Assembly (NCBI RefSeq): GCF_020523985.1
Contig: NZ_JAIVKM010000001.1
Location: forward strand, 1 to 64,000
Direction: 5' to 3'
Length of the DNA stretch: 64,000 nucleotides
From: Mangrovibacter yixingensis
GTDB taxonomy: Bacteria > Pseudomonadota > Gammaproteobacteria > Enterobacterales > Enterobacteriaceae
Made by a program: the position numbers and the translations under genes. Shown piece by piece: positions 39,021 through 47,159 of this stretch. Below the pieces are notes generated by a model that saw only the letters and a list, made by a program, of their open reading frames with translations, was not told the origin of the DNA and made no database searches. The stretch's first letter is position 1. Each line of letters begins with the position of its first letter.

Positions 39021-40124
39021 ATGAGTAATAGCCAGACACTGGTGGTTAAACTGGGAACCAGTGTATTAACTGGCGGCTCCCGCCGCCTGAACCGAGCCCA
39101 TATTGTCGAATTAGTGCGCCAGTGTGCGCAGTTACACAGTGCCGGTCACCGCATTGTGATTGTAACCTCTGGCGCTATTGCGGCAGGGCGTGAACACCTG
39201 GGTTATCCCGAATTACCCGCGACCATTGCGTCCAAACAATTGCTGGCGGCCGTGGGCCAAAGCCGGCTTATTCAACTGTGGGAACAGCTGTTTTCTATTT
39301 ATGGCATTCATGTCGGGCAGATGCTGTTGACCCGCGCCGATATGGAAGACCGTGAGCGTTTTCTTAATGCGCGTGACACACTGCGTGCCTTGCTGGATAA
39401 CCGCATCGTCCCGGTTATCAACGAAAACGACGCCGTTGTTACATCGGAAATAAAAGTGGGTGATAACGACAATTTATCAGCACTAGCCGCGATTCTTGCT
39501 GGTGCTGACAAATTACTGCTGCTGACAGACCAGCAAGGTTTGTTCACCGCCGACCCACGCAATAACCCCACAGCCGAACTGATCAAAGAAGTGCATGGCA
39601 TTGATGACACACTGCGGGCTATTGCCGGTGACAGCGTGTCTGGCCTTGGCACCGGTGGCATGAGCACCAAACTGCAGGCGGCCGATGTCGCCGGGCGCGC
39701 AGGTGTTGAAGTGGTTATCGCCGCAGGCAGTAAACCAGGGGTTATCAGCGATGTAATGGAAGGTATCTCTGTTGGTACCCGTTTCCATCCTTTAGATACG
39801 CCGCTGGAAAACCGCAAACGCTGGATTTTCGGTGCGCCCCCGGCGGGTGAAGTGACCATTGATGATGGCGCACTCAACGCGCTGGAAGCCCGTGGCAGCT
39901 CGCTTTTGCCGAAAGGCATTAAAGAGGTGACCGGGAATTTCTCTCGTGGTGAAGTCATTCGCATTCGCAGCCTGGACGGGCGCGATGTGGCCCATGGCGT
40001 TACCCGCTACAACAGTGATGCCCTGCGCCGTATTGCTGGCCACCACTCACAACAAATCGACGCCATCCTTGGTTATGAGTATGGTCCTGTCGCCGTTCAC
40101 CGCGACGATATGATAGTCAAATAA
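39021..40124 (+). CDS. proB: glutamate 5-kinase
   Basis: The 367-residue protein has an amino-acid-kinase domain ([64 protein letters not shown]) and a C-terminal PUA domain (about 275-355). It phosphorylates glutamate for proline synthesis and is feedback-inhibited by proline. The start at 39021 ([12 protein letters not shown]) matches E. coli. It is followed 10 bp later by proA. Confidence 0.97.
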   Translation: MSNSQTLVVKLGTSVLTGGSRRLNRAHIVELVRQCAQLHSAGHRIVIVTSGAIAAGREHLGYPELPATIASKQLLAAVGQSRLIQLWEQLFSIYGIHVGQMLLTRADMEDRERFLNARDTLRALLDNRIVPVINENDAVVTSEIKVGDNDNLSALAAILAGADKLLLLTDQQGLFTADPRNNPTAELIKEVHGIDDTLRAIAGDSVSGLGTGGMSTKLQAADVAGRAGVEVVIAAGSKPGVISDVMEGISVGTRFHPLDTPLENRKRWIFGAPPAGEVTIDDGALNALEARGSSLLPKGIKEVTGNFSRGEVIRIRSLDGRDVAHGVTRYNSDALRRIAGHHSQQIDAILGYEYGPVAVHRDDMIVK

Positions 40125-40134
40125 GGAACGCCGG

Positions 40135-41388
40135 ATGCTGGAAGATATGGGTAAAGCGGCTAAAGCCGCGTCTTACCGCCTGGCGCAGTTATCTGCCCAG
40201 GAAAAAAATGCTGCACTGGAAATGATTGCCGACAATCTGGAAGCGCAGTCTGCAACCATTCTTGCCGCCAACGAGCAAGACTTGGTTGAAGCACGTAACA
40301 ACGGCCTGAGCGAAGCCATGCTGGACCGCCTGCAACTCAACCCGGCGCGGTTAAGCGGTATTGCCAATGATGTCCGCCAGGTGTGCCGCCTGGCAGACCC
40401 GGTGGGGCAGGTGATTGATGGCGGAATGCTGGACAGCGGCCTGCGCATCGAGCGCCGCCGTGTGCCGCTGGGTGTGGTGGGCGTTATCTATGAAGCCCGC
40501 CCCAATGTGACTGTGGACGTTGCTTCTCTGTGCCTGAAAACCGGCAATGCCGTTATCCTGCGTGGCGGGAAAGAAACCTGGCGCACCAACGCCGCAACTG
40601 TGCGGGTTATTCAGTCTGCACTTGAAGCCTGTGGGTTACCTGCAGGTGCTGTGCAGGCCATTGAGAGCCCGGATCGTGCCCTGGTCAATGAAATGCTGCG
40701 CATGGATCAGTATATCGACATGCTGATCCCACGCGGCGGCGCTGGCTTACATAAGTTGTGCCGCGAGCAATCGACTATTCCGGTGATCACCGGCGGAATT
40801 GGCGTCTGCCATATTTTTGTCGATGAGTCTGCCGATATTACCCCGGCCCTGAACGTAATTGTTAACGCCAAAACACAACGCCCCAGCACCTGCAATACGG
40901 TTGAAACGCTGCTGGTGCACACGGCAATTGCAGGCCGTTTCCTGCCAGAACTCAGTAACGTAATGGCACAGCGTGGTGTAACGCTGCATGCCGATGCTGC
41001 TGCACTGGCTGCCTTGTCATCCGGCCCGGCCGCTGTTGTACCTGTCAAGGCGGAAGAATACGACAACGAATTCCTGTCGCTGGACTTGAATGTGAAGCTG
41101 GTAAGCGGCCTGTACGATGCCATCGACCATATCCGTACGCATGGCACACAGCATTCCGACGCGATTCTGACGCGCACACTGCGCAATGCCGACCGTTTCG
41201 TTAATGAAGTGGATTCCTCTGCGGTATATGTGAATGCCTCTACGCGCTTTACCGATGGCGGCCAGTTTGGCCTGGGCGCGGAAGTGGCTGTGAGTACACA
41301 GAAACTGCATGCCCGTGGCCCGATGGGCCTGGAAGCACTAACCACCTATAAATGGATTGGTTACGGCGACGATACAATTCGTGCGTGA
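40135..41388 (+). CDS. proA: glutamate-5-semialdehyde dehydrogenase (gamma-glutamyl phosphate reductase)
   Basis: The 417-residue ALDH-superfamily enzyme has the catalytic Cys in [16 protein letters not shown] and N-terminal [14 protein letters not shown]. It reduces gamma-glutamyl phosphate to glutamate 5-semialdehyde, channelled from ProB. ATAAGGAACGCCGG precedes the ATG. tRNA-Thr follows 113 bp later, as thrW does in E. coli. Confidence 0.97.
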   Translation: MLEDMGKAAKAASYRLAQLSAQEKNAALEMIADNLEAQSATILAANEQDLVEARNNGLSEAMLDRLQLNPARLSGIANDVRQVCRLADPVGQVIDGGMLDSGLRIERRRVPLGVVGVIYEARPNVTVDVASLCLKTGNAVILRGGKETWRTNAATVRVIQSALEACGLPAGAVQAIESPDRALVNEMLRMDQYIDMLIPRGGAGLHKLCREQSTIPVITGGIGVCHIFVDESADITPALNVIVNAKTQRPSTCNTVETLLVHTAIAGRFLPELSNVMAQRGVTLHADAAALAALSSGPAAVVPVKAEEYDNEFLSLDLNVKLVSGLYDAIDHIRTHGTQHSDAILTRTLRNADRFVNEVDSSAVYVNASTRFTDGGQFGLGAEVAVSTQKLHARGPMGLEALTTYKWIGYGDDTIRA

Positions 41389-41501
41389 TATAGCCGGGGT
41401 GATGCAAAAATAGCCGTTTGATTCACAGAGTTATTGACGCATCCCCCGGTTAGTTTTAACCTTGCAGCCCGTGAGTTACGCTCGTAACCACATCCAGCAG
41501 T

Positions 41502-41577
41502 GCCGATATAGCTCAGTTGGTAGAGCAGCGCATTCGTAATGCGAAGGTCGTAGGTTCGACTCCTATTATCGGCACCA
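41502..41577 (+). tRNA. thrW: tRNA-Thr (CGT), integration target
   Basis: This 76-nt tRNA has anticodon CGT (ATTCGTAAT), a GGTTCGACTCC T-arm and an encoded CCA. It matches E. coli thrW, a known island attachment site (CP4-6). The integrase gene begins 165 bp downstream. The 3' end of the tRNA plus a few flanking bases recur in degenerate form at 53058-53077. Confidence 0.98.
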
Positions 41578-41584
41578 TTTCAAC
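41561..41584 (+). repeat. left attachment site (attL) at the 3' end of thrW
   Basis: TCCTATTATC (41561-41570) and CCATTTCAAC (41575-41584), separated by GGCA, recur at 53058-53077 without the GGCA. The first block and the CCA are tRNA sequence; the remainder lies just outside. This marks the likely recombination core of the element. Confidence 0.65.
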
Positions 41585-41691
41585 GTCTCCCTAAGTCTAC
41601 TAAAGTTCACTGAAACCCCTTATAATCTGCGATTTACAGCCCCTTTTAGTATTTCTACGTCTACTAAAGTTCCCTGAAATCTACGATCGTT

Positions 41692-41712
41692 TGGGGGTAC
41701 TTATGGGGGTAT
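41692..41712 (+). repeat. left 21-bp end repeat, candidate integrase arm site
   Basis: Two GGGGGTA units separated by a C-T-T-A-T spacer form a 21-bp unit that reappears at 52976-52996 with one difference. One copy lies next to each attachment site, and this one overlaps the int leader, so integrase binding and autoregulation are plausible. Confidence 0.5.
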
Positions 41713-41742
41713 ATGCTGTTCGGTCTAGAGGAGGTACCCCCA

Positions 41743-42957
41743 GTGAAACTAAACGCCAGGCAGGTGGACGCCGCCAAACCTAAAGATAAGCCTTACAAGC
41801 TGGCTGATGGTGGTGGTTTGTATCTCCTGATTAAACCTAATGGCGGCAAATACTGGCGGCTCAAGTATCGTGTAGCCGGCAAAGAGAAGCTGTTAGCGCT
41901 GGGTGTGTATCCTGAAGTCACATTGGCCGATGCTCGGGCAAAACGTGTAGAAGCCAAAAGGGGTATCGCTGGGGGTATCGATCCTATGGAAGCGAAACGG
42001 GAAGAGAAGATTGCCCGTGAAACTCAGTTAAACAATACCTTCAAAGATATTGCCCATGAGTGGCACAGCAGCAAACTAAAAAAATGGTCTGCTGGGTATG
42101 CTTCAGACATCCTGGAAGCTTTCAACAAAGATGTGTTCCCTTACATTGGCAAAAAACCAATAGCCGAAATCAAGCCGCTTGAACTGTTGAATGTGCTGCG
42201 GCGCATTGAAGGGCGCGGCGCTACAGAAAAGGCAAAAAAAGTTAGGCAGCGCTGCGGGGAAGTTTTCCGTTACGCAATAGTCACCGGCCGTGCTGATTAT
42301 AATCCCGCCCCGGATCTAACCAGCGCGATGCAAGGGCATGAGTCCAATCATTATCCTTTCCTCACACCGAAAGAATTGCCTGATTTTTTCAAGGCGTTGT
42401 CAGGATATACAGGAAGCGCGTTAGTAGTTTTGGCCGCTCGTCTGCTGATTATCACTGGCTTGCGTACTGGCGAACTCCGCGGGGCATTTTGGGATGAAAT
42501 CAATACCAATAAGGCGGTCTGGGAAATACCAGCCTCACGCATGAAAATGCGTCGCCCTCATGTGGTGCCGTTGTCCAGGCAAGCTCTTACGCTTATTGGC
42601 CAGCTCCAAGAGCTAACAGGCAATTACCCGCTTATGTTCCCTGGCCGTAACGATCCGCGAAAAACAATGAGTGAAGCCAGCATCAACCAAGTCTTTAAGC
42701 GGATTGGCTATGACGGAAAAGTCACCGGGCACGGTTTCAGGCACACCATGAGTACCATCCTGCACGAACAGGGCTACAACACCGCATGGATAGAAACGCA
42801 GCTGGCACACGTCGACAAAAACTCTATTCGAGGTACGTACAACCACGCTCAATACATAGACAGCCGCCGTGAAATGCTTCAATGGTATGCCGACTATATG
42901 GAGGCGTTGGAAAACGGCGAAAATGTAGTGCATGGAACGTTTGGGAAAAGCGCTTAA
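41743..42957 (+). CDS. int: site-specific tyrosine integrase of the thrW island
   Basis: The 404-residue P4-type integrase has an N-terminal DUF4102 arm-binding domain (KLNARQVDAAKPKDKPYKLADGGGLYLLI), a SAM-like core-binding domain, and a catalytic domain with R241 (TGLRTGEL), H330 and R333 (HGFRH), H356 (LAHVD) and Y366 (GTYNH). All catalytic residues are present, so it looks active. The GTG at 41743 has AGGAGG eight bases upstream and gives the family N-terminus; an ATG at 41713 overlaps the end repeat. It is oriented away from thrW. Confidence 0.95.
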   Translation: MKLNARQVDAAKPKDKPYKLADGGGLYLLIKPNGGKYWRLKYRVAGKEKLLALGVYPEVTLADARAKRVEAKRGIAGGIDPMEAKREEKIARETQLNNTFKDIAHEWHSSKLKKWSAGYASDILEAFNKDVFPYIGKKPIAEIKPLELLNVLRRIEGRGATEKAKKVRQRCGEVFRYAIVTGRADYNPAPDLTSAMQGHESNHYPFLTPKELPDFFKALSGYTGSALVVLAARLLIITGLRTGELRGAFWDEINTNKAVWEIPASRMKMRRPHVVPLSRQALTLIGQLQELTGNYPLMFPGRNDPRKTMSEASINQVFKRIGYDGKVTGHGFRHTMSTILHEQGYNTAWIETQLAHVDKNSIRGTYNHAQYIDSRREMLQWYADYMEALENGENVVHGTFGKSA

Positions 42958-43020
42958 CTGTATGTATAGACAGTGCTAATTGACAGTAGTAGACTTCGGT
43001 AGACGAACAAAGAACAGGCT

Positions 43021-43104
43021 ATGTCTAGGTTGATCCCCGAAAATCCGTACACCTCTGCGGACTGGCATAGCCGCTCAAATAAAAGAGGGCGTGAGGTGAC
43101 GTAA
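43021..43104 (+). CDS. possible 27-residue leader peptide
   Basis: A short frame begins ATGTCTAGG and encodes MSRLIPENPYTSADWHSRSN plus seven further residues, ending in TAA. The last A is the first base of the next gene's ATG (TAATG). Stop-start overlap suggests translational coupling, but the ribosome site is weak and I know no family. It may be chance. Confidence 0.3.
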   Translation: MSRLIPENPYTSADWHSRSNKRGREVT

Positions 43105-43769
43105 TGTTCAATTTACCGGTCCATATTGGACGCTTGCGAATTGTATCTTTAGATCAGGCAGCCTTAGTTATGGCTGGAATATCTGAAAAGGTTGATAGCG
43201 TCCAAAAAGCAGTAGAAGGGAATTATATAGGACATGAACAGGCATCTATTTACAAGGAAACTATCATACAAGCCATTCAGCTAAAGGAAATAAAGCCACT
43301 TCAAGCTTTCAAATTAGCCGATTATAAATATGGTCTTCCTGAGGTCGTCAGATTAAAAGTAGATATTGAATCTATAACTCTCGATACCCCGATTGTTAAT
43401 GCAACCTTCCTCGCAAAGGATATCTGGACTTGGGTTGCTAACGAAATCGATAGCGGTTTAAGGATGATTGATAGTCACTCCACGGATTTAGATTCCGAGT
43501 CGCTCAATGAAGATTTACACGAACCTACCCAATGGGGCAACTTTGCTGGCAAGGATACAGCACTGAAACTGATAGCCGGAATGGCAATTGCTCTCGAGAA
43601 AAGCCAGGGGAAATATCTACGTGGTGGTAAATTAAATAAATCTGAGGTGGCAAGGACTGCGACGAAACTGATTAATGACCATGGAGACGGTATCGACGTA
43701 ACCAGTAAGGCACTGATAATGTTGATAGATGAAGCACTAGAGCTTCATGCTTCCAAAATCTCGAAGTAA
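43104..43769 (+). CDS. unknown 221-residue satellite protein
   Basis: I do not recognise a family. The sequence is soluble and mostly helical, with no signal or membrane segment, and its base composition is AT-richer than the backbone. The middle (about residues 80-125) contains FLAKDIWTWVANEIDSG. The C-terminal part reads LIAGMAIALEKSQGKYLRGG followed by NKSEVARTATKLINDHG, a possible helix-turn-helix-like segment. It has its own terminator at 43810. The position between int and alpA is a cargo slot in P4-like satellites, so an accessory or defence role is conceivable but unproven. Confidence 0.75.
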   Translation: MFNLPVHIGRLRIVSLDQAALVMAGISEKVDSVQKAVEGNYIGHEQASIYKETIIQAIQLKEIKPLQAFKLADYKYGLPEVVRLKVDIESITLDTPIVNATFLAKDIWTWVANEIDSGLRMIDSHSTDLDSESLNEDLHEPTQWGNFAGKDTALKLIAGMAIALEKSQGKYLRGGKLNKSEVARTATKLINDHGDGIDVTSKALIMLIDEALELHASKISK

Positions 43770-43770
43770 A

Positions 43771-43887
43771 GACTTCCAAAACTAACGGCGCACTTCCAAA
43801 CCTCATTTTACAGGTTCTAAAAAACCTGTAAAACCGATCAATTCACGCAGTTGTCACTTCCAATTAAAATCGTACCCACTTCCACAC
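43771..43887. repeat. ACTTCCA repeat cluster upstream of alpA, with terminator hairpin
   Basis: ACTTCCA occurs at about 43772, 43792, 43856 and 43878, and TTCCA also ends the upstream gene. Between the pairs lies a hairpin ACAGGTT / AACCTGT (43810-43829), likely the terminator of the 221-residue gene. The same-orientation heptamers just before alpA look like regulator binding sites. Confidence 0.5.
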
Positions 43888-43948
43888 AGGTAATCTGATA
43901 TCTGGTTGAATTTATCTCGTACACCACAATAGACGTTACGAGGTAAAG

Positions 43949-44161
43949 ATGTCCCACTCTTTAATCAGATTAGCTGAAGTACAAAAACGTACTGGTTACA
44001 GCAAGGCTTGGATTTATCGTCTTCTTAAAGACAATCGCTTCCCTAAATCGGTCAAGATTGGTTCTCGAGCTATCGCCTTTGTCGAAAGCGAAGTTGACGA
44101 ATGGATAAGCCAGCGTATCGAAGAACGTGATGCGTTAATTTCCACAAAACCTCAACTGTAA
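43949..44161 (+). CDS. alpA: AlpA-family transcriptional activator
   Basis: The 70-residue MerR-like HTH protein of the AlpA family contains LIRLAEVQKRTGYSKAWIYRLLKDNRFPKSVKIGSRAIAF and ends VDEWISQRIEERD. AlpA proteins regulate satellite and prophage genes: in CP4-57 AlpA activates the integrase, and in Gram-negative PICIs it is a master activator. ACGAGGTAAAG precedes the ATG. It is followed 21 bp later by the Bro-N gene. Confidence 0.92.
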   Translation: MSHSLIRLAEVQKRTGYSKAWIYRLLKDNRFPKSVKIGSRAIAFVESEVDEWISQRIEERDALISTKPQL

Positions 44162-44182
44162 CTTAGCCCGGGAAAACTAATT

Positions 44183-44752
44183 ATGACTATTAAAAATGCC
44201 CACGCCGGGCAGGGTTTTGCTTACCCTGAAAACAGCAGCGATGATATTTCGGTTATTAAATTTGAGGATGCAAAAGTACGTATTGTTAAGATCCTGGGCG
44301 AGCCATGGTTTATAGCTGCAGATGTATGCGCAGCTCTGGAAATAGCTGATCACAAGGTTGCTTTGCGGCGTCTGGATGATGATGAAAAGGGGGAGTGTTT
44401 AATACCCACCCCTGGCGGAAAGCAGACTATGCGAACTGTATGTGAATCAGGGTTCTACAAACTGATCTCACGTAGTCGCAAGGCGACTACTCCCGGCACC
44501 TTTGCGCACCATTTCAGTAATTGGGTATTTCGCGAGGTGATCCCCTCAATCCGCAAAACTGGCTCTTATGGTGTGCCGTTCGTGTTCCTGAACGACTTTA
44601 GCCAGCGTATGGCAGCTTATCAGCAGGAGGCCAGCAAACGCGGGTATAAGTTGCAGCAGTGTAAAGGAGTAAAAGAGGCTCTTGAGCGGGAGGAGAGCCA
44701 GCTATGGCGTAAGTATCAGCCCGAGCTATTGAAGGAAAATGGCGATGAATAA
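44183..44752 (+). CDS. Bro-N domain (BRO/antirepressor-like) phage protein
   Basis: The 189-residue protein has an N-terminal Bro-N domain (about 25-125): VRIVKILGEPWFIAADVCAALEIADHKVALRRLDDDEKGE, ESGFYKLISRSRKATTPG and FSNWVFREVIPSIRKTGSYG. Such domains bind DNA in baculoviral BRO proteins and phage antirepressors. The C-terminal helical tail (130-189) is not recognised. It probably tunes the lysogenic/induced state of the satellite, which is inferred. A hairpin terminator follows. Confidence 0.85.
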   Translation: MTIKNAHAGQGFAYPENSSDDISVIKFEDAKVRIVKILGEPWFIAADVCAALEIADHKVALRRLDDDEKGECLIPTPGGKQTMRTVCESGFYKLISRSRKATTPGTFAHHFSNWVFREVIPSIRKTGSYGVPFVFLNDFSQRMAAYQQEASKRGYKLQQCKGVKEALEREESQLWRKYQPELLKENGDE

Positions 44753-44766
44753 AAAGGCGGGAAGAA

Positions 44767-44785
44767 GCCGGGATTTTTACCCGGC
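44767..44785. terminator. bidirectional hairpin between the Bro-N gene and the RHH gene
   Basis: GCCGGG / CCCGGC encloses ATTTTTA between two convergent genes. Confidence 0.6.
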
Positions 44786-44800
44786 AGAAAGCGTGTCTAA

Positions 44801-44980
44801 TCAGCCCCTTGGCTCGATCCCACGCTGCTGGAGTTCCTTGCGAACAATTCTCTTAAGCCATGCGGCTAGAGATTCATCACCATCTTGCTGTTGCGCTCGT
44901 TCCATCATCTCTCGAAGCTCTGGATCAAGCCGAAATTGGAATGGCGGATTACCACGTCTCTCGTTTTTGTGTGTTGACAC
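44801..44980 (-). CDS. small ribbon-helix-helix (Arc/CopG-like) regulator
   Basis: The 59-residue minus-strand protein starts at a GTG and reads MSTHKNERRGNPPFQFRLDP, continuing with ELREMMERAQQQDGDESLAAWLKRIVRKELQQRG. PFQFRLDPEL is the antiparallel beta ribbon of an Arc/MetJ-type dimer, and the two helices follow. Its promoter region faces the Icd-like operon and contains a palindrome, GTAATGTGT / ACACATTAC. It therefore most likely represses the divergent operon and itself, acting as the immunity-type switch of the satellite. Confidence 0.78.
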   Translation of the reverse strand: MSTHKNERRGNPPFQFRLDPELREMMERAQQQDGDESLAAWLKRIVRKELQQRGIEPRG

Positions 44981-45026
44981 GTTAATTACACCCGATGTAA
45001 TGTGTTTATGTGTGATGACACATTAC
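44974..45026 (+). promoter_or_regulatory. promoter and operator of the Icd-like/replication operon
   Basis: TTGACA (44974-44979) and TAATGT (44998-45003) are spaced 18 bp apart as a sigma-70 promoter. The -10 box overlaps the left arm of a perfect 9-bp inverted repeat, GTAATGTGT (44997-45005) and ACACATTAC (45018-45026). The overlap fits repression by the divergent RHH protein. The -35 box overlaps the RHH start codon region. Confidence 0.6.
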
Positions 45027-45048
45027 ACACAGAAGTTAAAAAAAACAA

Positions 45049-45079
45049 CGCCCCGAAGTGCGGGAACACTTTCAGGGCG
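45049..45079 (+). ncRNA. leader hairpin ahead of the Icd-like gene, possible regulatory RNA
   Basis: CGCCCCGAAGTG and CACTTTCAGGGCG form an 11-12 bp stem with loop CGGGAA, about 40 nt downstream of the predicted transcription start. P4 phage controls its replication operon by a short leader RNA (cI RNA) that terminates transcription here, so a comparable attenuation role is possible. This is inference from position and shape. Confidence 0.4.
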
Positions 45080-45109
45080 TCTGACCACAACGTTAGAGGT
45101 ACTAACATT

Positions 45110-45298
45110 ATGGCTTGCACTAAGTCTACCCAAACACGCCCTGAATTTACATGGCGTTTTCTCACCCTGGGTGAATTCACAAATCAGATCGTCAACGTTA
45201 CTGCTTTCACCGAACATGAAGCACGCGAAAAAACGCCTGCAGGATGTGTCTGTATTCTGGCGTGTCGTTTTCGTCTTAAGGAGGTACAGCATGTTTAA
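45110..45298 (+). CDS. Icd-like host cell division inhibitor family protein
   Basis: The 62-residue protein contains TRPEFTWRFLTLGEFTNQIV, then NVTAFTEHEAREKTPAGCVCI and a C-terminal RFRLKEVQHV. This is the pattern of the short Icd-like family common in P4-type satellites and P1-like phages (P1 Icd blocks septation). Whether this copy inhibits division is unknown. The ATG at 45110 follows TAGAGGTACTAACATT. Its 3' end overlaps the next gene start by eight bases. Confidence 0.8.
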   Translation: MACTKSTQTRPEFTWRFLTLGEFTNQIVNVTAFTEHEAREKTPAGCVCILACRFRLKEVQHV

Positions 45299-46166
45299 CC
45301 TCCAGACCCTGACAGCAAAAGCCCGTGAGTTGCGCGGCAACGTAGTAAAAGCCACTACCACTAAAGGTACCCGCACCATGACCCCCGTTTACGAACGGGA
45401 AGAACAGCGCAAACTGCGCGAACGTATCCAGCAGACCCAACCAGAGTGGGTGTTGCTCTGGTGGGATATCTCGACCGTTACTGGCTGGCGTACCAGCGAT
45501 GTATGCAATTTCCGATACTCCTGCATTAACTGGGAAACGGGTACCGCCACAATTATCGTGGCCAAACAGACCAAGGCTGCAGAAGCCAGGGCGACCCGAA
45601 AAGGGATCGAAATGGTTCGCCAGCAGCGTAAGGACGCAGCCAGAATGGCCGGTGACCACATCGCGTATATGCACTGGGACAGCGTGAGCTGTGACGAACT
45701 CGCCGCTGGCATGACCGACGAGGAACAGGCGATAGTGTTTGAGCTGGTGGCCAGGGCGGAAGTTAAACATGACACCAAACAGTTACCGCCAGGCATTATC
45801 AAAAGACTGCAGGAACGCCTTGAACGTAATCTGATTGATGATGATTTGGTATTCAGTCGCAGCCAGATTGAAAGTAACCGTTGTGCCCGTCTGGAAGGTA
45901 GCGTAACCCGGCAGACTGTCTGGAAGAAACTGCACAACGTAATGGTGTGGTTCACACGCGTAGTAAATACGCGTCTGCGTCTCAGTGCTTACTCCAGCCG
46001 CAAAATTGCCGCCTTTAATCTCATGTCTGCCGGCGGCGAACAGGGCTTACTCGTCGCCTCTGAAATGCTGGGACACAGCAACCCGGCAATCACCCGAACT
46101 TATCTCCAGTTAGGCAGTAAAGCCTCCGCTATTCAATCCCGGCTGGCCATGGAGGTATCAGTGTGA
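45291..46166 (+). CDS. divergent tyrosine-recombinase-like protein of the satellite
   Basis: The 291-residue protein carries a degenerate phage-integrase catalytic domain. R67 lies in TVTGWRTSDVCNFRY (box I) and YSSR-K at 234-238 replaces the usual HxxR (box II, His changed to Tyr). H262 lies in SEMLGHSNPAI and Y271 in TRTYLQLG. There is no DUF4102 arm domain. It may be a resolvase-like or DNA-binding derivative rather than the main integrase. The ATG at 45291 has AAGGAGG seven bases upstream; the frame is open far upstream, but that part overlaps the RHH gene and is rejected. It is GTGA-coupled to the next gene. Confidence 0.78.
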   Translation: MFNLQTLTAKARELRGNVVKATTTKGTRTMTPVYEREEQRKLRERIQQTQPEWVLLWWDISTVTGWRTSDVCNFRYSCINWETGTATIIVAKQTKAAEARATRKGIEMVRQQRKDAARMAGDHIAYMHWDSVSCDELAAGMTDEEQAIVFELVARAEVKHDTKQLPPGIIKRLQERLERNLIDDDLVFSRSQIESNRCARLEGSVTRQTVWKKLHNVMVWFTRVVNTRLRLSAYSSRKIAAFNLMSAGGEQGLLVASEMLGHSNPAITRTYLQLGSKASAIQSRLAMEVSV

Positions 46167-46426
46167 CTGTTGATCTCTTATATCGCCACCCAGGTGAGCA
46201 AGAAGCTGTTGCCCTGTTAACCCGTAAACAGCCTTATCCGGCTACGTTTACGCTTTCTGAACGTACATCTGAGCGATTAAACCGCGTACGGCATGGTCTG
46301 ACACACGTTATGACTGACTTACTGCCGGTGCTGGATAAAGAACAGTATGAAGAGCTGTACTGCTGGCTGGATAAAATCCTGGTGATTATCGACGCGACGT
46401 TACTGGATGCGGAGGGACAGGCATGA
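46163..46426 (+). CDS. unknown 87-residue satellite protein
   Basis: The GTG-start protein reads MTVDLLYRHPGEQEAVALLT with a helical second half (RTSERLNRVRHGLTHVMTD and EQYEELYCWLDKILVIIDAT). No family is recognised with confidence. Four-base stop/start overlaps on both sides (GTGA before, ATGA after) tie it into the replication operon. Confidence 0.7.
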   Translation: MTVDLLYRHPGEQEAVALLTRKQPYPATFTLSERTSERLNRVRHGLTHVMTDLLPVLDKEQYEELYCWLDKILVIIDATLLDAEGQA

Positions 46427-46635
46427 AGATTGCCTTAATGGATGCAGAATGCCGTGTCAGACAGGCTCTGGCTGTACTGGGTATCTGGCTTGAGGTACAG
46501 CGAAATGATAATGAAACCAGACAGTTGATTGCATCCGTGCAAACACTTCTTACTGGTGTGCCGGAATCAATTGACCAGGCAGAAAATGAGCTGACTGAAT
46601 TCACTGCACTTCGGTTACGGGAGGGTAACGAATGA
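46423..46635 (+). CDS. unknown 70-residue satellite protein
   Basis: This small acidic helical protein begins MKIALMDAECRVRQALAVLG and has QNDNETRQLIASVQTLL-like helices. No function is recognised. ATGA overlaps at both ends place it in the same translational unit as its neighbours. Confidence 0.68.
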   Translation: MKIALMDAECRVRQALAVLGIWLEVQRNDNETRQLIASVQTLLTGVPESIDQAENELTEFTALRLREGNE

Positions 46636-46835
46636 ACCCTGTCTATGATCTGGTGCGCCGGGCAGACGGTAAAAACGTTTTCAGTTTTCCGGCTGGTGGC
46701 CGCTATCTGGTGGATACGTCGAACGGACTGCAGTCGATGCGCCCCCTCATGGAAGACGAAATTGTTTTCACCGTGGAGAGTGCCGCCCGCTTTCTGAGCA
46801 AGATTGGTTATCAGGTAATCCCGCCGACAGCGTGA
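46632..46835 (+). CDS. unknown 67-residue satellite protein
   Basis: The sequence reads MNPVYDLVRRADGKNVFSFP and continues with a predominantly beta pattern (GRYLVDTSNGLQSMRPL, EIVFTVESAARFLSKIGYQV). No family is recognised. It overlaps the previous gene by four bases and is followed nine bases later by the DUF4222-like gene. Confidence 0.65.
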   Translation: MNPVYDLVRRADGKNVFSFPAGGRYLVDTSNGLQSMRPLMEDEIVFTVESAARFLSKIGYQVIPPTA

Positions 46836-46844
46836 GGTAAAAAT

Positions 46845-47159
46845 ATGACGATGAAAAATCCCGGCTTTGCTGCTGGTGGCCGCGCTCACCCTGAAATCAG
46901 GCCGGGTGATAAATGGAAAGACCGCCAGGGTAAAACCGTAATTATCGAAAGTTATCAGTCCAGCATGGTGACGTATTGCCGTGAGGGATACAGCTCACCG
47001 TGTTTTTGTACGCCCGAAAGAATGGCCCGGGAATTTACGTTTTTATCTTCTGCACCATTACCCGGGGGAAAAGATATCGAACGGGTAATGCAGGTAACAG
47101 GAACAGAAAGAATCAGGGTTATACGTGAAATTATCAGGGAGCGGGGTGGCAAAAAATGA
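46845..47159 (+). CDS. DUF4222-type phage/satellite protein
   Basis: The 104-residue protein has the DUF4222 core: ageing-type phrase HPEIRPGDKWKDRQGKTVII followed by VTYCREGYSSPCFCTPERMAREF. This domain is found in enterobacterial prophages; its function is unknown. GAGG lies seven bases before the ATG. The ATGA overlap couples it to the replication helicase. Confidence 0.72.
   Translation: MTMKNPGFAAGGRAHPEIRPGDKWKDRQGKTVIIESYQSSMVTYCREGYSSPCFCTPERMAREFTFLSSAPLPGGKDIERVMQVTGTERIRVIREIIRERGGKK

Noticed and set aside
39308-41345. Antisense frames of about 210-220 codons inside proB and proA
   Set aside because: Their Ser/Arg-rich, low-complexity translations are shadows of highly conserved GC-rich genes on the opposite strand.
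44739-46166. A 475-codon open frame read as one gene
   Set aside because: The first 184 codons overlap the RHH gene, the operator region and the Icd-like gene. A strong Shine-Dalgarno marks the start at 45291.
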